A stretch of 44,416 nt of DNA from JAABRU01 sp050180235 (GCA_050180235.1 JBFXEJ010000045.1:1-44416), one strand, 5' to 3'; counted from the stretch's first letter, positions 16,693 to 25,204 are shown. Notes: a model not told the origin generated them from the letters alone. Made by a program: numbers and translations.

Positions 16693-17604
16693 ATGAACAT
16701 TGTCACCATAGGACTGTCGGCCACCACGCTTTTTGGCATGGCGATAGTCATCTGTTATATTCTGGGATGGGCCAACAAGGCATTCCGTGTGGAGGTTGAC
16801 CCCCGCATTGAGGCCATTATGGGCGCACTTCCCGGAGCCAACTGCGGCGGATGCGGCTTTGTGGGCTGCGGCGATTACGCAGAGGCTGTGGTACTGAAAG
16901 GCGCGCCGGTCAACAAATGCACGGTGGGCGGTGCGTCCTGCGCGGCTGCTGTGGCTGCCATCATGGGCGTGAGCGTGGGAGAAAGTTTTCCCCAGCGTCC
17001 TGTGGTTCACTGCACAGCCACATACAAAGACCGCAAAGGACGGCATGAATATCGCGGGGAAATGACCTGCAAAGCCGCGAACATGGTCGCTGGCGTGCAG
17101 GGCTGCACTTACGGCTGTCTGGGTTTCGGGGACTGCACCCGTGCCTGCAAATATGACGCTATTCATGTCATTAACGGCGTTGCCACCGTGGATTACGACA
17201 AATGTATCGGATGCGGCGCCTGCGGCAGTGTGTGTCCCAGAAACATCATCACCATCACACCTTTTAAAAAGAAGCAGATTCTGGCAGTTGGCTGCTCCAA
17301 TAAAGATGCAGGCAAGGATGTCATGGCTGTCTGCGATGTGGGATGCATCGGCTGCAAAGCCTGTGCGCGCAAATCCGAAATCTTCAAGATTGTGGACAAC
17401 CTGCCCACCATTGACTACAATGCCTGGGATGAGGAATGCTCTCTGGAAATTATGGAAGCCTGCGAAAAATGTCCGAGACATCGGCTGATCTTCGTTGGCA
17501 TTCCAAGTCCGGCAGACATTGCGGCCACAAAGCACAAAGAAGCCCCGGAAATCGTGGAAGCCGACTTCAAAACCACTGTGGATGATATAGAGTGGAGAGG
17601 ATAG
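16693..17604 (+). CDS. rnfB: Rnf electron transport complex subunit B
   Basis: A 303-residue ferredoxin-type subunit, the probable entry point for electrons from reduced ferredoxin. One N-terminal anchor helix is followed by a 4Fe-4S motif (CGGCGFVGCGDYAEA...C) and two ferredoxin motifs centred on CLGFGDCTRACKYDAI and CIGCGACGSVCP. A further Cys-rich block (CDVGCIGCKACARKSE) and a C-terminal CEKCPRH complete it. I choose ATG 16693, preceded by AAGGAG at 16679-16684; the longer GTG frame from 16573 would translate the palindromic repeat. It is the last gene of the operon. Confidence 0.95.
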   Translation: MNIVTIGLSATTLFGMAIVICYILGWANKAFRVEVDPRIEAIMGALPGANCGGCGFVGCGDYAEAVVLKGAPVNKCTVGGASCAAAVAAIMGVSVGESFPQRPVVHCTATYKDRKGRHEYRGEMTCKAANMVAGVQGCTYGCLGFGDCTRACKYDAIHVINGVATVDYDKCIGCGACGSVCPRNIITITPFKKKQILAVGCSNKDAGKDVMAVCDVGCIGCKACARKSEIFKIVDNLPTIDYNAWDEECSLEIMEACEKCPRHRLIFVGIPSPADIAATKHKEAPEIVEADFKTTVDDIEWRG

Positions 17605-17656
17605 GCCGTTAAATTTTTTCAGATACATCATTCCCGTAAAAGCGGGAATCCATAAA

Positions 17657-17689
17657 AAAACCGGACTGGCACCAGTCCGGTTTTTTTTA
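17657..17689. terminator. Bidirectional Rho-independent terminator
   Basis: ACCGGACTG and CAGTCCGGT form a perfect 9-bp stem with a GCAC loop (17660-17681), followed by eight T residues and preceded by seven A residues. It can therefore end rnf transcription on the plus strand and the hicAB relic on the minus strand. Confidence 0.9.
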
Positions 17690-17810
17690 TTTCAAACTGG
17701 ATGTCTTTCCATATATTCCTTAACTGCTTTTATCAATAAGCCTGAACAGTTCAGTCCTTTGGATTTGCTGAAACTGTCTGTTTTATCAAGAACAGAAGCA
17801 GGGAATGTAA

Positions 17811-17935
17811 TACCAATTCTCCATTGAAAATATACTTATGATTCGGTTTCCCACAGAGGACACAGAGAGAAAAAACCACAGAGAACACAGAGGAAATAAC
17901 TCACATTATTGTATAAATTCAATAGCGAATTGGTA
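17811..17935. mobile_element. Family D miniature element inside hicB, 125 bp, TSD TAA
   Basis: Ends TACCAATTCTCCATTGAA and TTCAATAGCGAATTGGTA are inverted repeats. TAA at 17808-17810 and 17936-17938 flanks it. The interior is non-coding (CACAGAGGACACAGAGAG repeated in a variant form). Its removal with one TAA restores the hicB frame, which fixes the element boundaries. Confidence 0.85.
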
Positions 17936-18119
17936 TAACGCTGATCCGCTTTTTCCCTTCGTAGGATTTCATAATTTTTTCATCCAAAGGGATGGGGACA
18001 ATTTCACCTGCTGATTTTTTTACATCTTCATATTGGGACGGTTGGCGGATAAACTGTTTCTCCGCATTTGCCATCCATCCTGCAAGAACATCTATTGCAT
18101 TGCTGTAGGCTTCCTCATA

Positions 18120-18291
18120 TACCATTACTCAGAAGATTTAATGGTACAGCCACGAATTGCACGAATGACACGAATTATGGTTTGTGCATTCGTGCAGATT
18201 CGTGTTATTCGTGGCTGTTTAAACTGTAACTGTCCTAATGCAGGCCTTTCCGAATGCGGTATTTTACAACCGAAATGTTTCAAGTAATGGT
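18120..18291. mobile_element. Second miniature element inside hicB, about 172 bp
   Basis: Ends TACCATTACT and AGTAATGGT(A) are inverted repeats that resemble family D ends but differ in sequence. The interior has an inverted CGAATTGCACGAATGACACG / CGTGTTATTCGTGG arrangement. It is flanked by ATA on both sides. Excising 175 bp rejoins GDTY and EEAY of hicB. Confidence 0.8.
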
Positions 18292-18383
18292 ATAGGTATC
18301 TCCGAAAGTAAGGCAGCCCGGTAAATCCGGAAATTCAACCTCAACAGCATTTTTGCTTTTTGTGAATATGGCATACCAGAATT

Positions 18384-18547
18384 TCATTTTTCTGTCCTTA
18401 TCCCTGCGAATTTCAGTATTTTTTCGAGTGTTCCTTTGGGTATGTCGCCTTTATGACGGGGGATGGGGGCGGAAAACCCGGTTTGAACCAAATATCATGT
18501 CTTCCGCCTGATTTTTTTTCAAAGCCGCAATTTTTGAGCAGTTTTTT
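18384..18547 (-). pseudogene. hicA: HicA-type toxin relic, frameshifted and lacking its start
   Basis: Minus-strand codons from 18547 read KKLLKNCGFEKKSGGRHDIWFKP. After a one-base loss near 18477-18479 the frame continues FSAPIPRHKGDIPKGTLEKI to the TGA at 18386-18384. The GG-HxxW/F...PRHKG-DIPKGTL pattern is that of HicA, a small dsRBD-fold mRNA interferase; the conserved His lies in GGRHDIW. A TAA precedes the first Lys, so the N-terminus is gone. The TGA overlaps the hicB start as ATGA, the standard hicA-hicB junction. A sequencing error cannot be ruled out for the frameshift, but the missing start argues for real decay. Confidence 0.8.
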
Positions 18548-18698
18548 TTAAAATATAACCGTTGCACGATAGGCTGGCAAAGCCTTTTAAGGTGATTTGG
18601 CGAATCGGTATTATTCGTTTTATTCATGGTTAATTGATAAAATCAAATGTTTACAAAAAAAATATCCGATAGTATGTGTTTTTTATTATTCTGTTTTT

Positions 18699-20306
18699 TC
18701 AGCCCCACACCTTCACCGAGGGGAATCTCGCAGGATCAGTATGGGGCAGAAAGCGGGATGCACTGAAACGGATCATAAGTTCCTGATTCACATTGAGTTC
18801 CATATAAGTGATCCGGTTCCGTATCTTTTCAGTCTCTTCCATGCAGTCTTCCATTGTCAGAGCCATTGTGGCACCGCCCAGGGAACTGTTGCCCAGAGGT
18901 TTATAGCGTTCCAAAGGCAGATCCGGAATCATGCCAATGGCAATGGCAGACTGGGGTTTGATGAATGATCCAAAGGTTCCGGCCACATAAAAGGTCTGCA
19001 AATCTTCAGGTTCCATGCCAACCGTGCGGGTGATGGTTCGGAGAATGGTGTACATTGCTGCTTTGGACCGGATCAGACTGTCAATGTCGGCCTGACTCAT
19101 GCCCAAATCTTCGCCGCTGACCGATTCTTTTGCAGGCACTACCACAATAAAGGGCATTCCGTCTTTTTCCATGAGCCGGTTTCCGCATTTTTCCGGAACC
19201 AGTTTCCCGCGAATATCCAGCATTCCGGACAGAAAAAGCTGGGCTGCCAGATCAATGATACCGGAACCGCACATGCCTTTGGGCGGCAGATCATCAATGG
19301 TGCGGTATTTAAATTCACGGGTTTGCCTGTCCACTTCCACAGTGTCAATCACACCGGGGCCGGCCAGCATACCCATTCGGGCCACTCCGCTTTCCAAAGC
19401 AGGGCCTGCCGCGCCTGCACAGGCCACCAGCCAGTCTCTGTTGCCCAGAATCACTTCTGCATTGGTTCCCACATCCACCAGAATCGCAGTTTCCTCTTTC
19501 TGATTCATGCCGGAATACAGAATACCCGCGATCAGATCCCCTCCGAAATAACTGCCCACATTGGGAAAAATAAATATCCGTGCATTGGCCCCGGCCTGTA
19601 TGCCCAGTTCCGAAGTCCGGAGCAGGCCCGGACAGTTCACAGCCGGAATATAGGGTTCCCGGATCATCCAATGGGGCGTAATGCCCATAAACAGATGTGT
19701 CATGGCTGTGTTTCCGGCCAGCGTGATGAGATAAATATCTTCCGGACGCAGACCGCAGGAAGCGCACAGTTCTGCAACTGTGCTGTTCAACGCTGCAATC
19801 ACCATCTGCTGCAGTTTTTCCAGTCCGTTCGGTGTATCTGCAAAATGGATTCTTGCCAGAATATCAGGAGCAATGGTTATCTGGGGATTGTTGAATGCGG
19901 TTTCTCCCAGCACTTCTCCTGTGGCAAGATCCAGCAGGCACAGCACCACGCGGGTTGTTCCCAAATCCACAGCCAGACCTGCCACAGTACGGTTTTCCTG
20001 CGCGGATGTGAGACCGAGGAGAATATGGCGTTTCTTTTCTTTGAATACAATGCAGCGAATATCATACTCCCATTTGCGGAGCAGATCCGGAATCTGCCGC
20101 AGCAGATCCAAATCAATATGAATAATGGCATCCGCGCCCAGTTCTTTTTTCAGAGCAGCGACAAGCCTATCTGCGTCTGCGGTATTGTCTGCAAGACTCG
20201 GTTTTGACAGGGAAAGGGAAATGACTCTTTTATATGTGTTTTCTCTCATTTTTTTCATCCGTATATGCACATTTTTCGGCAAAAGATATTTTTCAGGGTC
20301 AGGCAC
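18699..20306 (-). CDS. RACo-like ASKHA ATPase (DUF4445), without a ferredoxin domain
   Basis: A protein of up to 535 residues in the RACo family, ATPases that reductively reactivate corrinoid methyl carriers. Family landmarks are GLAVDLGTTRVVLCLLDL (about residue 110), TLAGNTAMTHLFMG, ETAILVDVGTNAEVILG, MCGSGIIDLAAQLF and FYVAGTFGSFIKPQSAIAIGMIPDLP. Full-length RACo has an N-terminal [2Fe-2S] domain with four Cys; here the first 100 residues contain no such cluster. The start is uncertain: GTG 20306 gives 535 residues, and ATG codons at 20258 and 20249 are alternatives. No corrinoid protein or methyltransferase lies nearby, so the partner is unknown. Confidence 0.82.
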   Translation of the reverse strand: MPDPEKYLLPKNVHIRMKKMRENTYKRVISLSLSKPSLADNTADADRLVAALKKELGADAIIHIDLDLLRQIPDLLRKWEYDIRCIVFKEKKRHILLGLTSAQENRTVAGLAVDLGTTRVVLCLLDLATGEVLGETAFNNPQITIAPDILARIHFADTPNGLEKLQQMVIAALNSTVAELCASCGLRPEDIYLITLAGNTAMTHLFMGITPHWMIREPYIPAVNCPGLLRTSELGIQAGANARIFIFPNVGSYFGGDLIAGILYSGMNQKEETAILVDVGTNAEVILGNRDWLVACAGAAGPALESGVARMGMLAGPGVIDTVEVDRQTREFKYRTIDDLPPKGMCGSGIIDLAAQLFLSGMLDIRGKLVPEKCGNRLMEKDGMPFIVVVPAKESVSGEDLGMSQADIDSLIRSKAAMYTILRTITRTVGMEPEDLQTFYVAGTFGSFIKPQSAIAIGMIPDLPLERYKPLGNSSLGGATMALTMEDCMEETEKIRNRITYMELNVNQELMIRFSASRFLPHTDPARFPSVKVWG

Positions 20307-20661
20307 AGGCCCCCCATTTTACACCAATGATTTGCTGCTGCCGGGTTGCAGGGGACACAAAAGACGTGTTCACCCCGCAATTTTCATGCAGACTGTTCCT
20401 GTATCCTATGATTTCCTGTTTTCGTCAACTCTAAATTTTTCATGAGTCTGCAAAAAACGGAACAAATCCTATGCACTTTCTTTTTCGGCATCTCCGGATT
20501 ATAAAATGCCGCGGGGAAAGAAAAAATTTATTTACTGTGCAAAAAAATATGAAAATCATTGAATTATCACTCCATTTTCCGAACAGGTCTTGCTTTGGCA
20601 GCATAAATGTAATATATTTCGGATTTATTCTGACTTTCAAAAAAAGGAATCATATACCCGA
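20307..20661. other. Divergent intergenic region
   Basis: These 355 bases separate the divergent RACo-like and TraB-family genes. They are AT-rich, and no repeat family or clear operator was recognised. The promoters of both genes should lie here. Confidence 0.4.
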
Positions 20662-21831
20662 ATGGAACTGACAGACAGTAAAAATGTGGATCGTCTTTTT
20701 GCAGAAGACAAAGAAATCATACTGGTGGGAACCGCTCATGTGTCCAGGGAAAGCGCTGAACTGGTCAAAAGCGTGATTGAAAGCGAAAAACCGGATACGG
20801 TCTGCGTTGAGCTTTGCGCATCCCGTTACCAGGCCATCCGGCAGAAAGACCAGTGGCAGGATACGGATATTATGAAAGTGATCAGAGAGAAAAAATCCTT
20901 TCTCCTGCTCTCAAATCTGCTGCTGGCCTCCTTTCAGCGCAGAATTGCAAGCAAACTGGACATAAAACCCGGTCAGGAAATGCTCACAGCCATTGAATGC
21001 GGGGAAGCTGTGGGTGCGCAGATTCATCTGGCGGATCGTGATATACGTGCCACTTTGTCCCGGACATGGCGGATGATGCGATTCCGGGACAAAATGAAGA
21101 TTCTGTTTCAACTGATCCTGTCTTTCAGTGATATGGAAGACATCAGCGAAGAGGATATTGAGAAAATGAAACAGCAGGATATTCTGGAATCCCTGCTTAC
21201 TGATGTGGGAAAATCCATGCCGGTGCTAAAACATATTCTCATTGACGAGCGGGATGAATACCTGGCCGCAAAGATACGCACGGCTCCGGGGCGGAAAATT
21301 GTCGCGGTTGTCGGGGCCGGTCATGTGCAGGGAATAAAAAAAAACTGGGAAAAGGAATGTGACCTGAAAAAACTGGAGGAAATCCCGGCAAAAGGAAAAC
21401 TGTCCGGAATTCTGCAATGGCTTCTCCCGGTTCTGATCTGTCTGCTTTTCGTGGCCGGTTTTTTTTTCGGCGGAGCCAAAGCCGGTGCTGACATGGCAAT
21501 CACATGGCTCGTGGTGACAGGCGTGCTGTCCGGTCTGGGATCTCTAATTGCCCTGGCACATCCGCTTACAGTTCTTTCTGCTGTGCTGGCCGCTCCGATC
21601 ACAACGCTTCACCCCCTGCTTGCGGCAGGCTGGGTATCGGGGCTGGTTGAAGCATTTGTGAGAAAACCCAAAGTGTCAGATTTTGAAAATCTTTCACAGG
21701 ATATTATTTCCGTCAGAGGATTCTGGCGGAACAAAGTGACAAGGGTTCTTCTGGTGGTGGTCTTTACAAATCTGGGCGCTTCTGCGGGAACATTTGTGGC
21801 CATTCCGCTTATCCTGAAGATACTGCACTGA
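20662..21831 (+). CDS. TraB/PrgY (GumN-related) family membrane protein
   Basis: A 389-residue protein. The N-terminal half shows TraB motifs: ILVGTAHVSRESAELV near residue 20, VCVELCASRYQAI and VVGAGHVQGI near residue 215; the conserved GTAH and GH histidines suggest a metal-dependent hydrolase fold related to the Tiki/EreA group. The C-terminal 140 residues hold about four hydrophobic helices (LLPVLICLLFVAGFFFGG, AITWLVVTGVLSGLGSLIAL, VLLVVVFTNLG...). ATG 20662 is preceded by an AAAAAGGA stretch at 20641-20648; spacing is long. Enterococcal relatives limit pheromone signalling, but the function in Desulfobacterota is unknown. Confidence 0.85.
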   Translation: MELTDSKNVDRLFAEDKEIILVGTAHVSRESAELVKSVIESEKPDTVCVELCASRYQAIRQKDQWQDTDIMKVIREKKSFLLLSNLLLASFQRRIASKLDIKPGQEMLTAIECGEAVGAQIHLADRDIRATLSRTWRMMRFRDKMKILFQLILSFSDMEDISEEDIEKMKQQDILESLLTDVGKSMPVLKHILIDERDEYLAAKIRTAPGRKIVAVVGAGHVQGIKKNWEKECDLKKLEEIPAKGKLSGILQWLLPVLICLLFVAGFFFGGAKAGADMAITWLVVTGVLSGLGSLIALAHPLTVLSAVLAAPITTLHPLLAAGWVSGLVEAFVRKPKVSDFENLSQDIISVRGFWRNKVTRVLLVVVFTNLGASAGTFVAIPLILKILH

Positions 21832-21980
21832 TATACCTGCATGCCCTCGTTGCATCACAGATTTTCAGGCAGTGGGTATTACTATTTTGGTAACTTAAGA
21901 CATAATTTATTGATTTTATTAAATATTCATAAAACACACCATTTTAGGTATTTATAATAAAATCAGGCTATTAGTGTTTA

Positions 21981-22081
21981 GGTGATTTCTGAAAATAAAT
22001 ATCCCGGTTCAGTTCACAGGCAAAAGGCAAAAGCTGGAAGCTTTTGATACTTTTCCGGTATATTCTTTTCCGGAAATCACC
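21981..22081 (+). mobile_element. Family B miniature element, 101 bp, TSD TTA
   Basis: It runs from GGTGATTTCTG to GGAAATCACC, flanked by TTA at 21978-21980 and 22082-22084. The interior contains CAAAAGCTGGAAGCTTTTG, a perfect palindromic stretch shared with the copies at 36634 and 38206. Confidence 0.88.
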
Positions 22082-22106
22082 TTAAATTACCAAAGTAGAC
22101 TTATTT

Positions 22107-22332
22107 AACTGATGTTACGCCGAATCGTCATTCCGGCGAAAGCCGATGTCCATAACATTTTGAGAAAAATGGATTCCTGCTTTCGCAGGCATGACGGGAG
22201 AGAGATTTTCCGGTCATACCGTCGAAAGTCTGTATCCGCAACTCTTTAATATTACTGAATTTCGGCTTTCGCCGGAATGACGCTCAAAGAGAATAACTGC
22301 CTGATTTTTGGAAAGGCTGCGTAACATCAGTT
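22107..22332 (+). mobile_element. Family A miniature element, complete, 226 bp
   Basis: AACTGATGTTACGC at 22107-22120 is inverted as GCGTAACATCAGTT at the right end. Internal arms ATTCCGGCGAAAGCC and GGCTTTCGCCGGAAT are also inverted. This is the most complete copy in the window and the reference for the family. No coding frame is present. Confidence 0.85.
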
Positions 22333-22356
22333 TGTAAATACGGTTCCATAAGTGCT

Positions 22357-22462
22357 CTGTCAAATAAATTTTTTAACAAAGTAGAACCGGCATCCTGCCG
22401 GTTCCGGATCGGCATGATGCCGTCCCCACGATACAGAATATGTGAAAAACTTTTTTTGACAG
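22357..22462. repeat. Inverted-repeat element of about 106 bp
   Basis: CTGTCAAATAAATTTTTT at the left end is mirrored by AAAACTTTTTTTGACAG at the right. Inside is a strong GAACCGGCATCCTGCCGGTTC hairpin. No second copy was seen here. Confidence 0.6.
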
Positions 22463-22695
22463 ACCAATAAGTCCGCATGTATAAAATTTTCAGGGAACCC
22501 GGTTTTTCTGAAGAATCTGATTTTTTTTTAACAGATAACAGTTATGCAGTTGGTTTTTCAAGTCACTGATTTTTTTAAAAACGGTTTTGTGCTGAGTAAC
22601 ATTCATTTCCATAAAAATCAGTATGTTAAAGTTCAACTGCGTAAATCATAAACAGAATCAAGCAGGATTGCAGGAAACAAATTCTTCCGGTCTGT

Positions 22696-23301
22696 TCAGT
22701 CCAGTGCATCCGGCACAGAAAATCCTTCGGATTCAAGTGCATGGCTGATGTTTTGTGTATTGCAGGGAAAAAGCCGGAAATAATAGATACGGCTCCCGGT
22801 TTCCTGCACGGTCAGACTTACATTGATAATATCGCCGCCATTGGTCTGGATAATCTGCATGGCTTTTTTGAAGGCATTGGGATCATCGCGGATCACGACT
22901 TCCAGCCTGGAACTGGAAGTCAGAATTCCCATCATATCAATAAAGGTTCTCAGGATGTCTGTCTCGGTTAGAATTCCCACCAGTCTGTTTCCTTCCACCA
23001 CCGGCAGACCACTGATTTTATGCCTGTAAATACGGCGGGCCGCTTTCTCAATATCATCATCCGGACCTACAGTTACCGGGTCACGTATGATCAAATCTTT
23101 GAAGGAAACATCGCTGACCATGGAAGGCAGCAGTCCCTCTTTCATATCTGCCAGGGTGAGAAACCCGATCAGTGAATTGTCCATGGATACTACGGGAAGG
23201 TGGCGGATTCTGCTGGATTTCATCAGATGAATGGCCTCCTCCACAGACGCATTTTCCCGAATCGTGATAGGGTCTGCTATCATCAGAGCTCTGACTTTCA
23301 T
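22696..23301 (-). CDS. CBS-pair protein with ACT-like C-terminus (AcuB-like)
   Basis: A 201-residue cytoplasmic protein with two CBS motifs (MKVRALMIADPITIRENASVEEAIHLM and LIIRDPVTVGPDDDIEKAARRIYRHKISGLPVVEG) forming a nucleotide-binding Bateman module. The C-terminal 70 residues (LEVVIRDDPNAFKKAMQIIQTNGGDIINV) look like an ACT-type small-molecule domain. ATG 23301 has an AGGGAA site. A second, similar protein is encoded at 43189-43872. Such proteins usually sense adenine nucleotides; the regulated partner here is unknown. A chain of three miniature elements begins just upstream of its promoter region. Confidence 0.85.
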   Translation of the reverse strand: MKVRALMIADPITIRENASVEEAIHLMKSSRIRHLPVVSMDNSLIGFLTLADMKEGLLPSMVSDVSFKDLIIRDPVTVGPDDDIEKAARRIYRHKISGLPVVEGNRLVGILTETDILRTFIDMMGILTSSSRLEVVIRDDPNAFKKAMQIIQTNGGDIINVSLTVQETGSRIYYFRLFPCNTQNISHALESEGFSVPDALD

Positions 23302-23337
23302 TTTGTTTTCCCTGTTCTGTTTTCTGTATATGTGTAA

Positions 23338-23439
23338 TACCAAATCGCAATTGAAAACATGCTGCCGAAAGGAACATTTTTCTGTAATTAAAAAGAAAAA
23401 AAAACAATCATATTGTATAAAATCAATTGTGATTTGGTA
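23338..23439. mobile_element. Family D miniature element, 102 bp, TSD TAA
   Basis: Ends TACCAAATCGCAATTGA and TCAATTGTGATTTGGTA are inverted repeats, flanked by TAA at 23335-23337 and 23440-23442. The right TAA is shared with the next element. Confidence 0.85.
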
Positions 23440-23442
23440 TAA

Positions 23443-23586
23443 TACCAGTTCGCCATTGATTTAATACAATTGTCAGTTTTTCTGCGGTTCCGCGTGTGCA
23501 GAAAACCGCTCTGCCCAATTTTTGCAATCCTCCGGATCAGTCCGGGGCGGAAGTGCAGACTGCGTCAGGTCAATGTCGAATCGGTA
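23443..23586. mobile_element. Family D-like miniature element, 144 bp
   Basis: It starts TACCAGTTCGCCATTGA and ends TCAATGTCGAATCGGTA, imperfect inverted repeats. TAA lies on both sides (23440-23442 and 23587-23589); both triplets are shared with the neighbouring elements. Confidence 0.75.
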
Positions 23587-23589
23587 TAA

Positions 23590-23739
23590 GAAGCTGTTTT
23601 AAAAATATTCCAGACTTCTTTTTCATGGGGAATTCAGGGTGGCAAAATAGAAATTATCCTTTTAAATATGACAAAATCAGGTATGAAATCCGTGTAAAAT
23701 CCCCAGATTTTTCGCTCCGGTCATTTTTTTAACAGCTTA
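23590..23739. mobile_element. Family C miniature element, about 150 bp
   Basis: It begins GAAGCTGTTTTAAAAATATTC as at 43892 and ends TTTTTTTAACAGCTTA, a slightly diverged inverted end. It shares AATTCAGGGTG and CAAAATCAGG(T/C)ATGA interior blocks with the copy at 43892-44051. The left flank is the TAA of the previous element. Confidence 0.78.
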
Positions 23740-23770
23740 TAGGATTTGACAATTTCTCAAATTTTTCAGA

Positions 23771-24895
23771 TCAGATTTTTCCGTCCCTGCATTTGACAGG
23801 CTGATATGTGCACAGCGGCTCCTCTGCCATATAATCGCCTGTGGCTTCATAGGCCCTGGCCCTGCATCCGCCGCATACCCGTTTGTATTCACAGTCTCCG
23901 CATTTGCCCTTGAGATTGTCATAATTGCGCAACCGCAGGAATATTTCAGATTTTTCCCAGATATTTTTGAAAGAATCCTTTGTCACATCACCGCAGTTGA
24001 GATCCAGAAATCCGCAGGGCTGAACAATGCCTGTGTGGGAAATAAAGCAGAAACCGGTTCCGCCCAGGCAGCCCCGTGTTACCGCATCCAGTCCGTGTGT
24101 CTGAAATGTGACGGTTTTCCCCTCTTCCTTTGCCCGCTGCCGGAGAATGCGGTAATAATGGGGCGCGCAGGTGGCCTTGAGCTGCAGACTGGTTTTCTCC
24201 CGCTGATCATAAAACCAGTTCAGGGCTTCCTCATATTGAACAGCATCTATGGCCTGATCCGCAATATATTTGCCCCGGCCTGTGGGAACCAGCAGAAAAA
24301 TATGGTGGGCCACTGCTCCCAGTTCCACAGCCAAATCCTGAATTTTGGGCATTTCTTCGAGATTGTTTTTGGTAATCGTGGTATTGATCTGAAATTCAAT
24401 GCCTGTAGCTTTTGCCAGCCGGATGCCCCGCAGCGCTGCTTCAAACGCGCCCTCAACTCCCCGGAAACGATCATGTTTCTCTTTGGTCGCTCCGTCCAGA
24501 CTGATGCTGATGCGCCGGATCCCGGATTCTGCCATTTTGCGCGCGGATTCTTCTGTAATCAGGGTTCCGTTGGGAGCCATTACCATGCGCAGCCCTTTTT
24601 CCGTGCCATAACGGGCTATTTCAAAAATATCGGATCGGAGCAGAGGTTCTCCTCCGGTCAGGATGATAATGGGATTACCGGTTTCAGCAATCTGATCCAC
24701 AAGCAGGAAGCAGGCTGTGGTTTCCAGTTCTCCGGTATACGGCCCCATAGTTGCCGAAGCCCGGCAGTGAATGCAGGAAAGATTGCAGTTACGGGTAATT
24801 TCCCATGCTACCAGACGAATCTCTGCGCCTTTCTGATCTCCGTGACCGTGAGGATGTGTTTTCTGTTCCGATGTATGTTTATGAGGATGTGTCAT
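23771..24895 (-). CDS. ahbD: Heme b synthase AhbD (radical SAM/SPASM)
   Basis: A 374-residue radical SAM enzyme matching AhbD, which decarboxylates two propionates of Fe-coproporphyrin III to give heme b in the siroheme-dependent pathway of sulfate reducers and archaea. The SAM cluster motif is CNLSCIHC (Cys37, 41, 44); GGEPLLR follows. Landmarks shared with AhbD are HIFLLVPTGRGKYI, LKATCAPHYYRILRQRA, RGCLGGTGFCFISHTG and a SPASM-type Cys region ending CGGCRARAYEATGDYMAEEPLC. AhbC/NirJ proteins have a different N-terminus. The His-rich start (MTHPHKHTSEQKTHPHGHG) may bind metal. ATG 24895 has an AAGGA site. No other ahb gene is in the window. Confidence 0.9.
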   Translation of the reverse strand: MTHPHKHTSEQKTHPHGHGDQKGAEIRLVAWEITRNCNLSCIHCRASATMGPYTGELETTACFLLVDQIAETGNPIIILTGGEPLLRSDIFEIARYGTEKGLRMVMAPNGTLITEESARKMAESGIRRISISLDGATKEKHDRFRGVEGAFEAALRGIRLAKATGIEFQINTTITKNNLEEMPKIQDLAVELGAVAHHIFLLVPTGRGKYIADQAIDAVQYEEALNWFYDQREKTSLQLKATCAPHYYRILRQRAKEEGKTVTFQTHGLDAVTRGCLGGTGFCFISHTGIVQPCGFLDLNCGDVTKDSFKNIWEKSEIFLRLRNYDNLKGKCGDCEYKRVCGGCRARAYEATGDYMAEEPLCTYQPVKCRDGKI

Positions 24896-25204
24896 TGTTT
24901 TCCTTCGTTATCTGATCGTTGGACAGGTAAAATTAAAATGAATCTGTAAAAAAATCCGGAGTTCCGTCACCTGTACGGAACTCCGAAAAGCATTTCCGGT
25001 TCTTTCTTAGCATAAGTTTGCTGCGTCTTCAAATCTTTTTATGCCCAGTCCCTGTCAAAAACAAAATCTGTTCCTTATACCGCTTCTTCATCTGATTTGA
25101 CACTGCCGGACTGTCAGAACCGGGGCAGTGAGATGGGAAAAAAACCGGTTTTTCCGTGCGCCTGAAACTATAATTAAACGGATGGAACCAATGGCGTTTC
25201 GGTA
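24896..25204. other. Intergenic region upstream of ahbD
   Basis: These 309 bases hold the terminator of the upstream minus-strand gene (24947-24985) and otherwise no recognised feature. The ahbD promoter should lie between that terminator and 24896. Confidence 0.4.
24947..24985 (-). terminator. Rho-independent terminator, minus strand
   Basis: CGGAGTTCCGT (24957-24967) and ACGGAACTCCG (24975-24985) form an 11-bp stem with a 7-base loop. On the minus strand it is followed by a run of T (A residues at 24948-24954). It would end transcription of the membrane-protein gene at 25205-25609. Confidence 0.8.

Larger units (their letters stand above)
17692..18387 (-). pseudogene. hicB: HicB-type antitoxin gene interrupted by two miniature elements
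   Basis: Three segments on the minus strand make one HicB antitoxin. ATG 18387 to 18292 gives 32 residues including VEFPDLPGCLTFGDTY, the HicB core. Removing 18117-18291 (175 bp) joins it in frame to EEAYSNAIDVLAGWM... and ...IVPIPL, ending KKRIS. Removing 17809-17936 (128 bp) then joins VTFPASVLDK...SGLLIKAVKEYMERHPV, a ribbon-helix-helix domain. The restored protein is 130 residues, normal for HicB. Each gap is a short element plus one copy of its target duplication (TAA for the downstream one; TA or ATA for the upstream one). The gene is disrupted now; the frame left at 17919-18125 is an artefact of the insertions. Confidence 0.88.

Noticed and set aside
17919..18125. Stand-alone 68-residue protein on the minus strand
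   Set aside because: Its start and its last residues come from the two miniature elements; the middle is a fragment of hicB.
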